DNA from: Lineus longissimus
Taxonomy: Eukaryota; Nemertea; Pilidiophora; Heteronemertea; Lineidae
Length of the DNA: 64,000 nucleotides
Assembly (NCBI RefSeq): GCF_910592395.1
Contig: NC_088312.1
Location: 1,984,001 to 2,048,000, forward strand
Reading direction: 5' to 3'
Under the pieces are notes generated by a model. That model worked only from the letters and a program-made list of their open reading frames with translations, had not been told where the DNA came from and did not search any database. Made by a program: the position numbers and the translations under genes. Positions 11,970 through 22,399 of the stretch are shown here, piece by piece; position 1 is the first letter of the stretch; each line of letters begins with the position of its first letter.

Positions 11970-12224
11970 TTACTTAACGGATATAATTCGAGCCAATATA
12001 GGCCAACAAATTTCCTCTCTAACCACTAGCTGCAGTTCGTGGTTGGTTTGGCCTGAGTCATACCATACAACGAAACCTTCACACAGAAAATGCAAGTTTT
12101 TAACATCTTGGCTGGGAAAAGACTCTTCACAACCAACACCAAGAATTAAAGACAAAGCTGAAGGCTTTAAACCAATAATTGTCCGGCGACAGGTCGAGTA
12201 GAGATTCTTACATTCTTCGACCAT
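11970..12224 (-). CDS. Uncharacterised small open frame, 84 codons
   Basis: An ATG-started frame (context AATATGG) reading MVEECKNLYSTCRR and so on lies upstream of HYKK on the same strand, between HYKK and the 61-bp array. It has normal-looking protein composition with five cysteines and no recognised domain. It could be a small gene, an upstream exon or chance. It could not be connected to HYKK by splice phase with any confidence. Confidence 0.18.
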   Translation of the reverse strand: MVEECKNLYSTCRRTIIGLKPSALSLILGVGCEESFPSQDVKNLHFLCEGFVVWYDSGQTNHELQLVVREEICWPILARIISVK

Positions 12225-12305
12225 ATTCGATTTTCAAGAGAGAAAAGACCAAGGATCGAAATTTACCTGTAAAACTTGATGAGAATAAAGAGAATTGCGC
12301 CTAAA

Positions 12306-13525
12306 ATGACAAGTGACTTGGTAGAGACGGTCACAACCAATCGGACAATGAAGCGACTACGCCAATATGACAAGTGACTTGGTAGAGACGGTCACAACCA
12401 ATCGGACAATGAAGCGACTACGCCAATATGACAAGTGACTTGTTAGAGACGGTCACAACCAATCGGACAATGAAGCGACTACGCCAATATGACAAGCGAC
12501 TTGGTAGAGACGGTCACAACCAATCGGACAATGAAGCGACTACGCCAATATGACAAGCGACTTGGTAGAGACGGTCACAACCAATCAGACAATGAAGCGA
12601 CTATGCCAATATGACAAGTGACTTGGTAGAGACGGTCACAACCAATCGGACAATGAAGAGACTACGCCAATATGACAAGTGACTTGGTAGAGACAGTCAC
12701 AACCAATCGGACAATGAAGAGACTATGCCAATATGACAAGTGACTTGGTAGAGACGGTCACAACCAATCGGACAATGAAGCGACTACGCCAATATGACAA
12801 GTGACTTGGTAGAGACGGTCACAACCAATCGGACAATGAAGCGACTACGCCAATATGACAAGTGACTTGGTAGAGACGGTCACAACCAATCGGACAATGA
12901 AGCGACTACGCCAATATGACAAGTGACTTGGTAGAGACGGTCACAACCAATCGGACAATGAAGCGACTACGCCAATATGACAAGTGACTTGGTAGAGACA
13001 GTCACAACCGATCAGACAAAGAAGAGACTATGTCAATATGACAAGCGACTTGGTAGAGACGGTCACAACCAATCGGACAATGAAGCGACTACGCCAATAT
13101 GACAAGTGACTTGGTAGAGACAGTCACAACCGATCAGACAAAGAAGAGACTATGCCAATATAACAAGTGACTTGGTAGAGACAGTCACAACCGATCAGAC
13201 AAAGAAGAGACTACGCCAATATGACAAGCGACTTGGTAGAGACGGTCACAACCGATCAGACAAAGAAGAGACTATGCCAATATGACAAGCGACTTGGTAG
13301 AGACAGTCACAACCGATCAGACAAAGAAGAGACTATGTCAATATGACAAGTGACTTGGTAGAGACGGTCACAACCGATCAGACAAAGAAGAGACAATGCC
13401 AATATGACAAGCGACTTGGTAGAGACGGTCACAACCGATCAGACAAAGAAGAGACTATGCCAATATGACAAGTGACTTGGTAGAGACGGTCACAACCGAT
13501 CTGACAATGAAGAGACTATGACAGA
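12306..13525. repeat. 61-bp minisatellite, 20 copies
   Basis: Units beginning ATGACAAGTGACTTGGTAGA recur exactly every 61 bases from 12306 to 13465 (20 starts); the last unit is diverged. Two subtypes are visible: one with CCAATCGGACAATGAAGCG, dominating roughly units 1-11, and one with CCGATCAGACAAAGAAGAG, dominating units 14-19. Unit 12 is of the second type and unit 13 of the first, an interleaving expected of unequal exchange or conversion. The array lies between the HYKK 5' side and the MUL1 3' end. 61 is not a multiple of 3 and no coding frame is sustained. Confidence 0.97.
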
Positions 13526-13792
13526 TTGTCATAACTTACCAGAAGACACTAAGGAGGCCCAATGCATCAACGAAGACCAACGACCAAATGGTCCTTTTCT
13601 TGTAAAATCTATTCTCCACGAGTCACATACTGAACAATTATCTTCGATCTTCGATTAAATTACACAAAGTTTCTACGAAGTCTTACAAAATCTGAATTTT
13701 ACATTCTTGCAAACATGTAACATAGGGCCTTGAAAATAACGGGGTTACAGTTATCGACCAATGATTATGAGGTTTTTGTCACATCCTATTCA

Positions 13793-15603
13793 CTAGGATA
13801 CATAGATCGGTAAAATCCTAACAATGCTATTTCTGCATACAGGACACTTCCGAGGCACTGGTAATAACACCACACAGTCTGCGCACAGGCAGATATGCCC
13901 ACAGTCTAATAAAACGACCTCCCGGGTTTGGGTCAAGCAGACCACACAGAACTGAGAGTCGTCACCATCCACTGGACTATCACTTCTCTCAGTTCTAGTA
14001 TTTTCAAATATCCTTGGATTCTGACTGCGTAGTTCACGGATCTCAGCAAGCGCATCTTCGAATTCATGCTCTGCCTGATATTCCTCGTAATATCTTTTCA
14101 ACAATATGACAAGTATCACACCACCTGCAATACCAAATATGCCGCCTAGAACTTTATAAACGAATGCTCTATCCTCCATCTTTTTCACCAATTCTGTTTT
14201 TGTCAGTGTACTTAGTATATATGAGGCGCCATTCGCAGGTGGCACTAAGGTTAAAACTCCTTTTTCAACAGACAATTGTCCGATACCCGTCATCTTTGTA
14301 CCAACAGGAAACATTGTCTCAGTTTCCTGAAAACCTTTGGATACATCACCAAAGATGCGATCAAGGCTTTTCTCGAGTACATTAGTTTGGGACGGCTCGA
14401 AGTGGTCATGCACCACGCTAAGATTGTCCATGAGATATTCGGCTTCTTTAGGTTCGTTGATGACGATCCTGACATTGTTGATGCCACAGATGACGAAGGG
14501 TACAACCTTGGTGATATCGCGAAGAATCCGAGAGTTGTCTGACCTGCAATTCAAGAGATAACCCATTTGTTTAAGCAGATTGAACTTTCAGTGAACTCTT
14601 CTCTCATGAAACATTGAAAGGTGTTAAATTTGATGTTTAAAACGAAGTCTGAGTAATGATCACAGGGATATACATCTCAAATCTGAAGCAATGTATAATT
14701 TGTATTCACAAGACGTCATCTTTGCCCTCTCCCACAATGACTCAGTTATAAAAAGAACATTTTGAACTTGATATACTAGAATTACAGACTAACCAGTGGC
14801 CCTGACTGCGTTTTGTTCTATACTCTTTCAGAATTAACTGCTGAATGATTCCCTGCACGCCAGGTTTATGGACGCTGGAGATGGCGGTCTCTTCAGCCTC
14901 AGCCGGTCCTCGGATACAGGCATAGGGTATGGTTTGGTCTGCAGCTTTCTTCACTTTTGTTAGGAGGTCTGGGGTGATGTCAAATTCTGGTGCATCCTGG
15001 AGTACAGAATAGTTTTGGAACATGTATAGAATTTATATCATTACATAGTTTGGCACAAAACATTGCAGGAACATAGCCTCATAGGGCATGGGGCAAAGTC
15101 CCATGACTCCTTGTCCAGGGGCCATATCATGACAACTTATTCAAGTTATGTGTGGCTTCTATTCTCAACTTCTAGGTTACGGTGAAGGTCCTTGACAAAC
15201 CCAATGGCAATGGGTTGTGAATCTCGCAAAAATCACTTTTTCAACACCAGCACGGTCCACAACCACAGGCCACGGCACGGCAACCACATTATTAATGAAT
15301 AACTTGTTTGTTAGATAGATGGACAACAGTAGGCCACATCCTCTAACGCCGGAGTCAGTTGTATGCTCCTTCCCTCGCACAATACACGTTACTGACCTCG
15401 GTCATTAGATTAGGTCATGAACAGAGGGCATGCATTGAATGCGCTACGCTTACGCATGTAGGGGCCTGCAGTTACACTACAGTGCATTTTCTCGAACCAA
15501 CCTGAACTTTCTTAACAGCCTCTTTATTGCTCCTGTAAAATCTGTAGAAAAGTAGTGTGATGACAGTGTCGATGCCAAGAATGATCAGGTCCAACACAGG
15601 CAT
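13793..15603 (-). CDS. MUL1: Mitochondrial E3 ubiquitin/SUMO ligase MUL1 (MAPL), 3 exons
   Basis: Outer mitochondrial membrane RING ligase involved in mitochondrial dynamics, mitophagy and innate signalling. Exons on the minus strand: 15502-15603, 14794-14996, 13793-14543; all GT-AG with matching phases, giving 351 residues (human 352). The N terminus MPVLDLIILGIDTV is the first membrane segment (about 3-22). The GIDE/BAM intermembrane domain follows, and a second membrane segment lies at about 231-251 (GGIFGIAGGVILVILL). A C-terminal C3HC4 RING starts at C301 (CVVC, then DCGH and CPVC) and ends in ILPIYVS, the same spacing to the C terminus as in vertebrates. The ATG at 15603 was chosen because it gives the family-typical start. 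Very confident. Confidence 0.96.
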
Positions 15604-16010
15604 CGTCAAATCTAATATTTTTTCAGAAATCAGTGATTTAAAAGCATGTTTTGGAATGGAAAGCAACAGGAATACGGGTGAGACAGTGTCGCCATCTAGG
15701 ATAATTTGAACTGATCAGGCTAAATAGTGTTACGCGCTCAGTACAGATGGCAGCACCTAACGGTGACGAAATTAGCGGTGTCTTCGGATTACAAGGTTGC
15801 GACTATTGCCTTTGCCACGCCGGTGGAGTGCCACTGGCCAATTGTGAAATAGTGGTTCAGCCTATCCATGCATTTCTTATCCCTGGGAGGCATAGACAGG
15901 TATCCCAATGCAGCAGCTGCAATCCAGGTTGTGACATGTTTTAGGAAAATCAAGTCCAATACCAATTAAACTAAAGGAAAATACAGAGGCAAAATAAAAG
16001 AATTTCATTC

Positions 16011-16016
16011 TTTATT
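16011..16016 (-). terminator. Candidate TRMT2B polyadenylation signal
   Basis: AATAAA on the minus strand about 135 bases beyond the TRMT2B stop codon. Position and orientation fit. Confidence 0.45.
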
Positions 16017-16150
16017 CTTTACACAAATAATAAAAAAACATAAATTTCATGTCAGTTGATCCTGTGAAGATCTCAACAGCGTCTGGGATTCGGAAGACTT
16101 TTTGACATCAACAGCCGTGACAAAAGACAATTAGAAGCAAGACACGAGCA

Positions 16151-19100
16151 TCATCTAGCAAACTGCATGACAAGTTCACAGTGATTTGTTTGAGGGAACA
16201 TATCCACTGGGACGGCTTTCTTAAGCAAAAATGGTTGACCCTTGTATTCTTTGTCTTCAGGCTGACATAAACTGGAAGAACAGAATAAAATTTCTTTTGA
16301 CAAAGTTTAGTTTCCATGGTATCCAGATCCCTTAGAAAACAGGCCTACCTGTTCTCACAGCTCATTATAACCAAGCTGAAGCTCCAAGTTTCACACCCCC
16401 GATCACATCTAACTTTATCACATCAAACTGAATACAGAGGCTGCATTGTGCTGTCAATCGGACAACAATCAATGTCCTAAACCTGGCTGACAAAGTGCGC
16501 CTGGGTGAATAACATCACCACACTTCTCTCCTGCCCTTGTTGTTCAGACAACAATGTGCAACAAGATGATATACCACGTAAATATCCAAGATACGATCTG
16601 GGCCGAGCCTACTTACGATTTGAAGTTGTTGAAACAAAACCCTTTAGGTTTACAAGTGACGTAGATGACTCGTCTAATGGCAGGAAACTCCCTTATACAC
16701 TTGATTAGTTTCTTTTCTGAAATGATAATACCAAAACGAGATAAAATGTTGTCATTTATAAGTAAACAAGTAAATAAGTAAACAAATGTTGGTCGAATAA
16801 CTTCATCCAGTCTGTCAGCGCTGTCAGCAGTTCCACCTGGTACTAATTGTTATACTGTGAAGTTAAAAGTTCTTACTCAGTCCCCCTCTCCCTGGGTTAA
16901 GAACAGCAACCAAATCATCGTTGTCCGACACTTCCCCCCGAGACATCAAGACCTTGATGAATCCCTCAGCTTGCGCACAAATAAACTCAGCATTTTTTAC
17001 ATCTGAAATGAAAAAGATGGAAATCACATAAAGACCAAAGCATGCTAGATTGTACTGGATCATCCAGGCAGTTGCCATGTCTTTAAAGACATCGGCAATT
17101 TTGGTGAAAGTGTTCTTTGATTTCAAATACATAATCGATGTACTCATTCTTTAAGATTTGTTTTTACTCACTATTGAAACTTGTATTCCACTCAGCGTCA
17201 TCCACTGCCTGCTGGATCTTCTCTACCCCGACAACCTTCTTTACAAACTGAGACAAAATAATACCAATCGTCCCAGTTCCACAGCAGACGTCAAATAACA
17301 CTGATTCTTTAGTCAATTCACAATAGTCTCGGACAGTATTGTACAAAACCTCGGCACCAAGCGTGTTTGTCTGAAAGAATGAGTCTGGCGAGATCTGGAA
17401 TTTGTATCCATGTAGAGTTTCCTGGAGACAAGGTTTGCCGTGGAGAAGGATGTATGGAGATTCAGTGTTCGTGCATTTCACCTTCCAACTGTAAAGAAGA
17501 CATTCTTCTTTCACCAAATAAACAGAATACAGTCGAGCTCACATTCACCTCATGATCTTCATCTCCGGCAATATGGGCCTCCGTTGTCTTTGACTCTGTC
17601 CATGCAAAGTCCAAAGCTTGTGAAGTAAGTTACTAATTATATCCAGCATTACAAAGTTACAGACCTTGACATATATATATCATTCTCCTACAAATTCTCT
17701 ATACATAAATGTAGATGTGCTTACCAAGTCTGAAAATATAGTGAAGACAGGTTACACACACTCCCTTCACCAGAGATGAAAAATTCCCTCAACTCCTCTT
17801 TAGCAAGTTCGATCTGGTCCTGGAAAAAAAGGAATCCACAAAGTAACACACTTCTCAAGAGAACAATTGGATGAGATCTATACCAGTACATACAGTAGGA
17901 CCTCTCTCATAAAAGACACTATCGGGACTGACAAATGCTGTCCTTAATTGAGAGGTGTCCTCATTACAAAAGTCAAACTGTCTTCCTGATTTATCAGTAC
18001 AGGACTTTGCACCGATACCACCATTCTTAACCTTACCTCTGATAACTTCTGTGGATGAAAGCGTACAATGAACATTGTCTCATTCTCTAGATTTGACCTG
18101 ATCTTGATCGAGTGCCAGTGTCCTCCGTCACCAAAGTGATTACAAACTGGGAATCTTGTCTTCGTTAGGAATCTGTTGTAGAGCTGAAAAACAAAATATT
18201 TTAGGAGTCAAGCCATGTTTTCAGTATTATCAAAGAGAGCAAATTTCACGTCCCGAACAGGAATTGCCAATTATCTGAAGGACACATACGAGGCAGTTGA
18301 ATTCAGAATCATTTGCGTTCATGGTGTATTTTCACGAAGAAACTCAGGGTACCGCTATAATGAATTTAGTAGCAGCTTATTCTTTCACAGTGGTTTTATT
18401 TAGATTTTGGTCCGTCCCACTGCACTAACCTTAGCTATCAGTTTATGACTGTCTTTTACATTGATGAGTCTGCATATCTGAACACATGTTGGAGATTCAC
18501 CTGAAAATGAATTATTTTACAATTTCATGGTGTCTCTTCGCAGGTCAGCTATAATTTGAATGATTTTGAACTACAAACTACTGACTATTCAGAATACACC
18601 ACTAGGTCAGAGACTAGTTCATTTGAAGGAGCCGACAAATTAACTTCAGCACAGGGTTATTGAAACCTCCTCGGCTCTGACACTGTTTTATACTCACTTT
18701 TGAACATGTAATTTCCAACCAGATGACCAGCTACGAGATTTCCATTGACGTCTTCTCCAATACTCATTTCGTCCTTATTGCGGTAACCAGTGATGACAGG
18801 CTACAAAGAATTGGTTGAAAGTTTAAGTAATTGCAGGTAAAATGCTTGTTTATAATTTGAAATCTTGTTCGTTTCTAATGTGCATATTATATTATCATTA
18901 TTGTTTTACTGCTTACCGATGGTTTGATTGCCTCCAGTGGTCCAGCCAAGCCATCACAGTCTCCGATATGGTCGACAAGAGACTGCAGCTTCAGACCCTT
19001 ATGGTTGTGAAGAAGTTGGTTGGCTAGGGTTTTTAAAACATACTGCATGTACTTGGTCTTTATCTGAAAAGCAAGGAATGAACTGATGAAGTTCAGCATG

Positions 19101-19852
19101 AATCCCAAAGGCTTGTTATGCCATCTCACATGGGCAGTGCAAAATAAGTGCATCTCACCTTAAGTTGTTCTTCATAGGGAATATCATAGAGTGGTGTGGT
19201 TGACTTGGCTACCCTAGAAGAAAGAGAAAGCAATCATCATTGATGTCAATGACTAGTTGCAATACGATGAAGTAAAATATTGCTAAATGATGGAATATCT
19301 TGCAGCCTGTAGTCCAAACTGCATTCTAATTGGCAGAAGGCGACGCTTTACTTACATTTCATACTGATTCTCAGCAGTGACAGGAGGAGGCTGTCTTTTT
19401 TTTTTACTGATTGTCAAATGCCACTTTGGGTTGAACTCTCTCTTTTGTTCATCAGTTGTAGAAAGACATCTGCAAAATTTACAAGAAGATGAGAAGATGA
19501 ATTAAAAGCTCAAGGGTATTCAATGAAGGGATATAGAGTAATGCATTGATTAACTACGTGCATAGCCAAGCCCTGGGCAGGGAGTGCAACTCCTGGGGTG
19601 TAACTTTAGACTGAATCTGAAATCATGAAATGAAGTCATGTGATGGCGCAGGTTCTGTGTCCTGTACTGTGAGGATCAACCTGAATAAAACAGTAACAAG
19701 AGGAATGACAATGATAAACAACTGTTTATTTTGATGAACTATAACCTTATGATTATCTTATTCGTTTCTGGACTCAATATTTTGGTTTGAAAAAGGACTT
19801 TTAGACTTTTATTTGAGAGAAAATCTGTCAATTTCCACTTCAAAGCCATCAT
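16151..19852 (-). CDS. TRMT2B: Mitochondrial tRNA/rRNA m5U methyltransferase (TRMT2B type), 12 exons
   Basis: TrmA/RlmCD-family SAM-dependent enzyme; in mammals TRMT2B makes m5U54 in mitochondrial tRNAs and m5U in 12S rRNA. Minus-strand exons: 19746-19852 (tentative), 19356-19469, 19159-19213, 18917-19063, 18698-18800, 18430-18500, 18037-18183, 17725-17819, 17172-17488, 16877-17002, 16617-16716, 16151-16271. All phases agree, giving 500 residues (human TRMT2B about 504). Seen in order: TPLYDIPYEEQLK, GYRNKDEM, FHPQKLSE, SLYFQT, ISPDSFFQTNT, the SAM loop DVCCGTGTIG (346-355), NPGRGG (421-426), YVTCKP with the likely catalytic Cys at 449, and the tail VPVDMFPQTNHCEL. NP-R-G in place of DPPR and a TCK rather than SCNP site match TRMT2B rather than TRMT2A. 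The first exon (starting MMALKWKLTDFL, basic, targeting-peptide-like) rests only on phase, length and position. Confidence 0.9.
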
Positions 19853-20185
19853 TGCAATCAGCGCCACCTAGCTCGAAATTCCACCTGATATTCCACCTTT
19901 TTTACCAACCTTGTTGTCAATGTTGTAGGGGATAGTCGCAGGAAAAGTGCGCAGTCTCAGTTTTCTGAAGATGATTGCAAGTATTTTCCAATTTATCCTA
20001 GTTTTTCAGCCGTAAATTCATGATAATATGTGACTTTCTAATGTCTTCGTTTTTCATAGAACGTAGCAGAGCACTTGGATGACAGATGTATTCTATATTT
20101 ACAGATTTTGTGGTGAGAAATCCTTGACAATGCTTGATAACTGAGCTGATTCCCCTGAGAGAAAACCCCGAAAATATTCACCGAA
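19853..20185. promoter_or_regulatory. Shared head-to-head promoter region of TRMT2B and CCDC28
   Basis: The first codons of the minus-strand TRMT2B (tentative) and the + strand CCDC28 are 333 bp apart and point away from each other, so both promoters must lie in this interval. No TATA box is evident. AGCGCCACCTAGC at 19860-19872 resembles the reverse complement of the CTCF core. It also contains both 5' UTRs. Confidence 0.5.
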
Positions 20186-22123
20186 ATGTCTCAAGTTCAA
20201 GGGCCTCCGCCAGCCAGTCTTCCCGTCAGTAGCCCAACAAAGCCTGGACCAAGTCACACTGTGGGCGGCAAAAAGTCAGGGAAGAAAGGTGGGTTTATAC
20301 TTATAGTACGTCATACATTGTCATACATACATAGGCGTACGGTAGCTACACTGTTAGCTTACATCGCTGCTGAGCCTGAAAAGGTGTGCACTGGGGACTA
20401 CAAAAAAACAGCAGCAAACAAAATACTGTGTATAAATCGTATACCCGTTGTTCTTTTGTTCATTTGTTCATTGCCTGCCATTGCCAGTCACTGGCAACAT
20501 ATCGTGCACTGTGCACGATATGTTAGCTCTGACATGTCTGAACGGCCGCCTCCTAAAAGAATCAAACCTTTTGCTACTGATGACTATTACATGTAAAAAA
20601 ACCTGTCACTATTTGTGTTGCAGGGAAACGAGAAGGCGATAGCACACGACCGTGTAAGGAACACACCTTCCTGACAGATGTAGCAGATGTAAGAGAAATG
20701 GAACATGGACTCTTACAGTTACTGGAGGATTTCCATTCAGGAAAGCTGCAGGCATTTGGTAAGATATCATCAGTAAAAGACTATTTGAAAGCCTCATTGG
20801 ATACAGACAATGGTTCCTGACATTTTGTCTGACTGGCTTATCAAGGAGTTGACGGAGAATGGGATGAAGGTAACACCATTCAGCCTCTGTTCGTGCAGTT
20901 ACTACACTAATTCGATTCAACCAAATTGGCATTTGACCAAACATTTGCCACTATTCAGCTGTACGCCCACCTTATATAATTTAATGTCAAATTCACTGGA
21001 ACATCCCTATTATTTTTTCACCATTTTTATGTCCTGCTTCTTTTTTCTTCCAGGGCAAGACTGTACCTTTGATAAGATGGACATGGTGAGAGAACAACAA
21101 GAGAAGTTGACCAGACTCCACTTTGAACTCGACACACAACAAGAAATACAAGGGTATTACATTTATTCTCTAAAGTTATCAAAAATGCATAACTTAACAC
21201 CTTCAGCGCCGAACCACGTAGATCTACGTGGCCCAAATCCCCCCTTTTTGAGTTGGTTATCGGAGTCTCATGGACTTCATGAAAGAACTACGCCATCGCC
21301 ATCTTCAGGGCAAGATTGGAACTGAAAAGACCCAAACGGTCTGTCAGTTCCTACCATGCCCTGAAGATGGCGGTGACGAAGTTCAGAACTTCAAAAGACT
21401 TCATTTTCACGCCATCTTCAGGGCAAGGTATGAACTGAAGACCTTTTCTTGTTGTTCAGTTCCTTCCTTGTCCTGAAGATGGCGATGGCGTAGTTCTTTC
21501 ATGAAGTCCATGAGACTCCGATAACTAGCTCAAAGGGGAGGGGGGATTTGGGCCACGTAGGTCTACGTGGTTCGGCGCTGGAAGGTGTTAACGCCTACTG
21601 AAATGCAAGACAAAGACTGTTTTAACTGAGTTGAAAGGAAATAGGTTTTAGTTGGTAAGTGTAGAGGGCAGCAGTGTGTTGTCTTCATCATTCACGTCTT
21701 ACTCATTTTCGGTGTGCTTATGATTTGCCTCAGTTGTAGTGATACCCTCTATTTCTACAGGGGCAGCAGGATAGATTTAAAGCTCAGTGTTCTCCCGTCC
21801 GACGAACCAAAAGGGGATGACATTGACACTAACTGATATTTTCCCTTTTCAGGATGGACACTGACCAAGGACGGGAAATGGCACAGAAAAATATGGACCA
21901 GTTGATGGAGAAGTTACAGGAGCTCAATAATTCTATGTATCCTTTCAATCAACTGAAAACTGACAAATTTTCTTACGAAAACCAATTTTACTTGATAATG
22001 TTCTGTTTATTATCGTCCTCAGAACACTGAATGTATTAACCCTTGACTTCTCTCAGATTGAATCTCCAGAAAACAGAGAACCCACTACAGCTAGGGAAGT
22101 CGCCAAAACATCCTGCCACATAA
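20186..22123 (+). CDS. CCDC28B: CCDC28A/B homologue, 5 exons
   Basis: Small coiled-coil protein; the vertebrate CCDC28B modifies BBSome/cilium function and interacts with the TORC2 component SIN1. Exons: 20186-20288, 20624-20758, 21054-21153, 21853-21936, 22057-22123; all GT-AG and in phase, 162 residues (vertebrate about 200). Diagnostic blocks: HTFLTDVADVREMEHGLLQL, LLEDFHSGKLQAFG, CTFDKMDMVREQQEKLTRLH and the C-terminal helix KNMDQLMEKLQELNNSILNL. The N-terminal 35 residues are Pro/Ser/Lys-rich and disordered, as in the family. Vertebrates have two paralogues, so the invertebrate gene is best read as the single pre-duplication CCDC28. Intron 1 carries perfect palindromes and intron 3 a foldback transposon. 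Confidence 0.92.
20480..20524. repeat. Two adjacent palindromes in CCDC28 intron 1
   Basis: A perfect inverted repeat with 14-base arms (AACATATCGTGCAC) and a 1-base spacer occupies 20496-20524. Immediately left, TTGCCAG-TCA-CTGGCAA (about 20481-20497) is a second inverted repeat sharing its last bases with the first. Confidence 0.9.
21198..21587. mobile_element. Foldback MITE with TTAA target duplications
   Basis: A 390-bp element in CCDC28 intron 3, bounded by TTAA at 21194-21197 and at 21588-21591. The ends are inverted copies: CACCTTCAGCGCCGAACCAC on the left mirrors the right end, and the match continues through the interior to about 21320 and 21470. Inside, a motif around GCCATCTTCAGGGCAAG occurs four times in alternating orientation (near 21292, 21354, 21410 and 21467), so the element is two nested hairpins. 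No coding capacity. The TTAA flanks point to piggyBac-type mobilisation. Confidence 0.85.
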
Positions 22124-22346
22124 CATTCAAGAGCAGCGACGGTGTATTCAATGAATGAAACAGAGGTGCCCAGTGACTTTCAGAATGATGCATCCAAGAC
22201 ACGTTAAAGAGACATTTATGAGACCAAAGGAAATAAGAGTTTTGATTTGTTGGGAACAGAGCACAAAAAATGGATCTCTCAACTGAGTTATTGATAGAAT
22301 AATTTTTCTTTAAATTCTATTGTAAATATCGTGTATAAATCATGTC

Positions 22347-22352
22347 AATAAA
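22347..22352 (+). terminator. Candidate CCDC28 polyadenylation signal
   Basis: AATAAA about 225 bases after the CCDC28 stop; a second AATAAA is at 22386-22391. Confidence 0.5.
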
Positions 22353-22399
22353 TCATGTTGATAATCTAAGATGGATTCGAATATTAATAAATGGTTTTG

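Noticed and set aside
12306-13525. CRISPR-like look of a regularly spaced array
   Set aside because: The 61-bp units are directly adjacent and wholly repeated, with no unique spacers, in an animal genome.
17540-17613. An apparent extra TRMT2B exon with the peptide AHIAGDEDHE, resembling EHVAGD of TRMT2A
   Set aside because: The frame with that peptide cannot be spliced in phase to its neighbours. Skipping the segment gives a phase-correct join with the family's exact spacing after SLYF.
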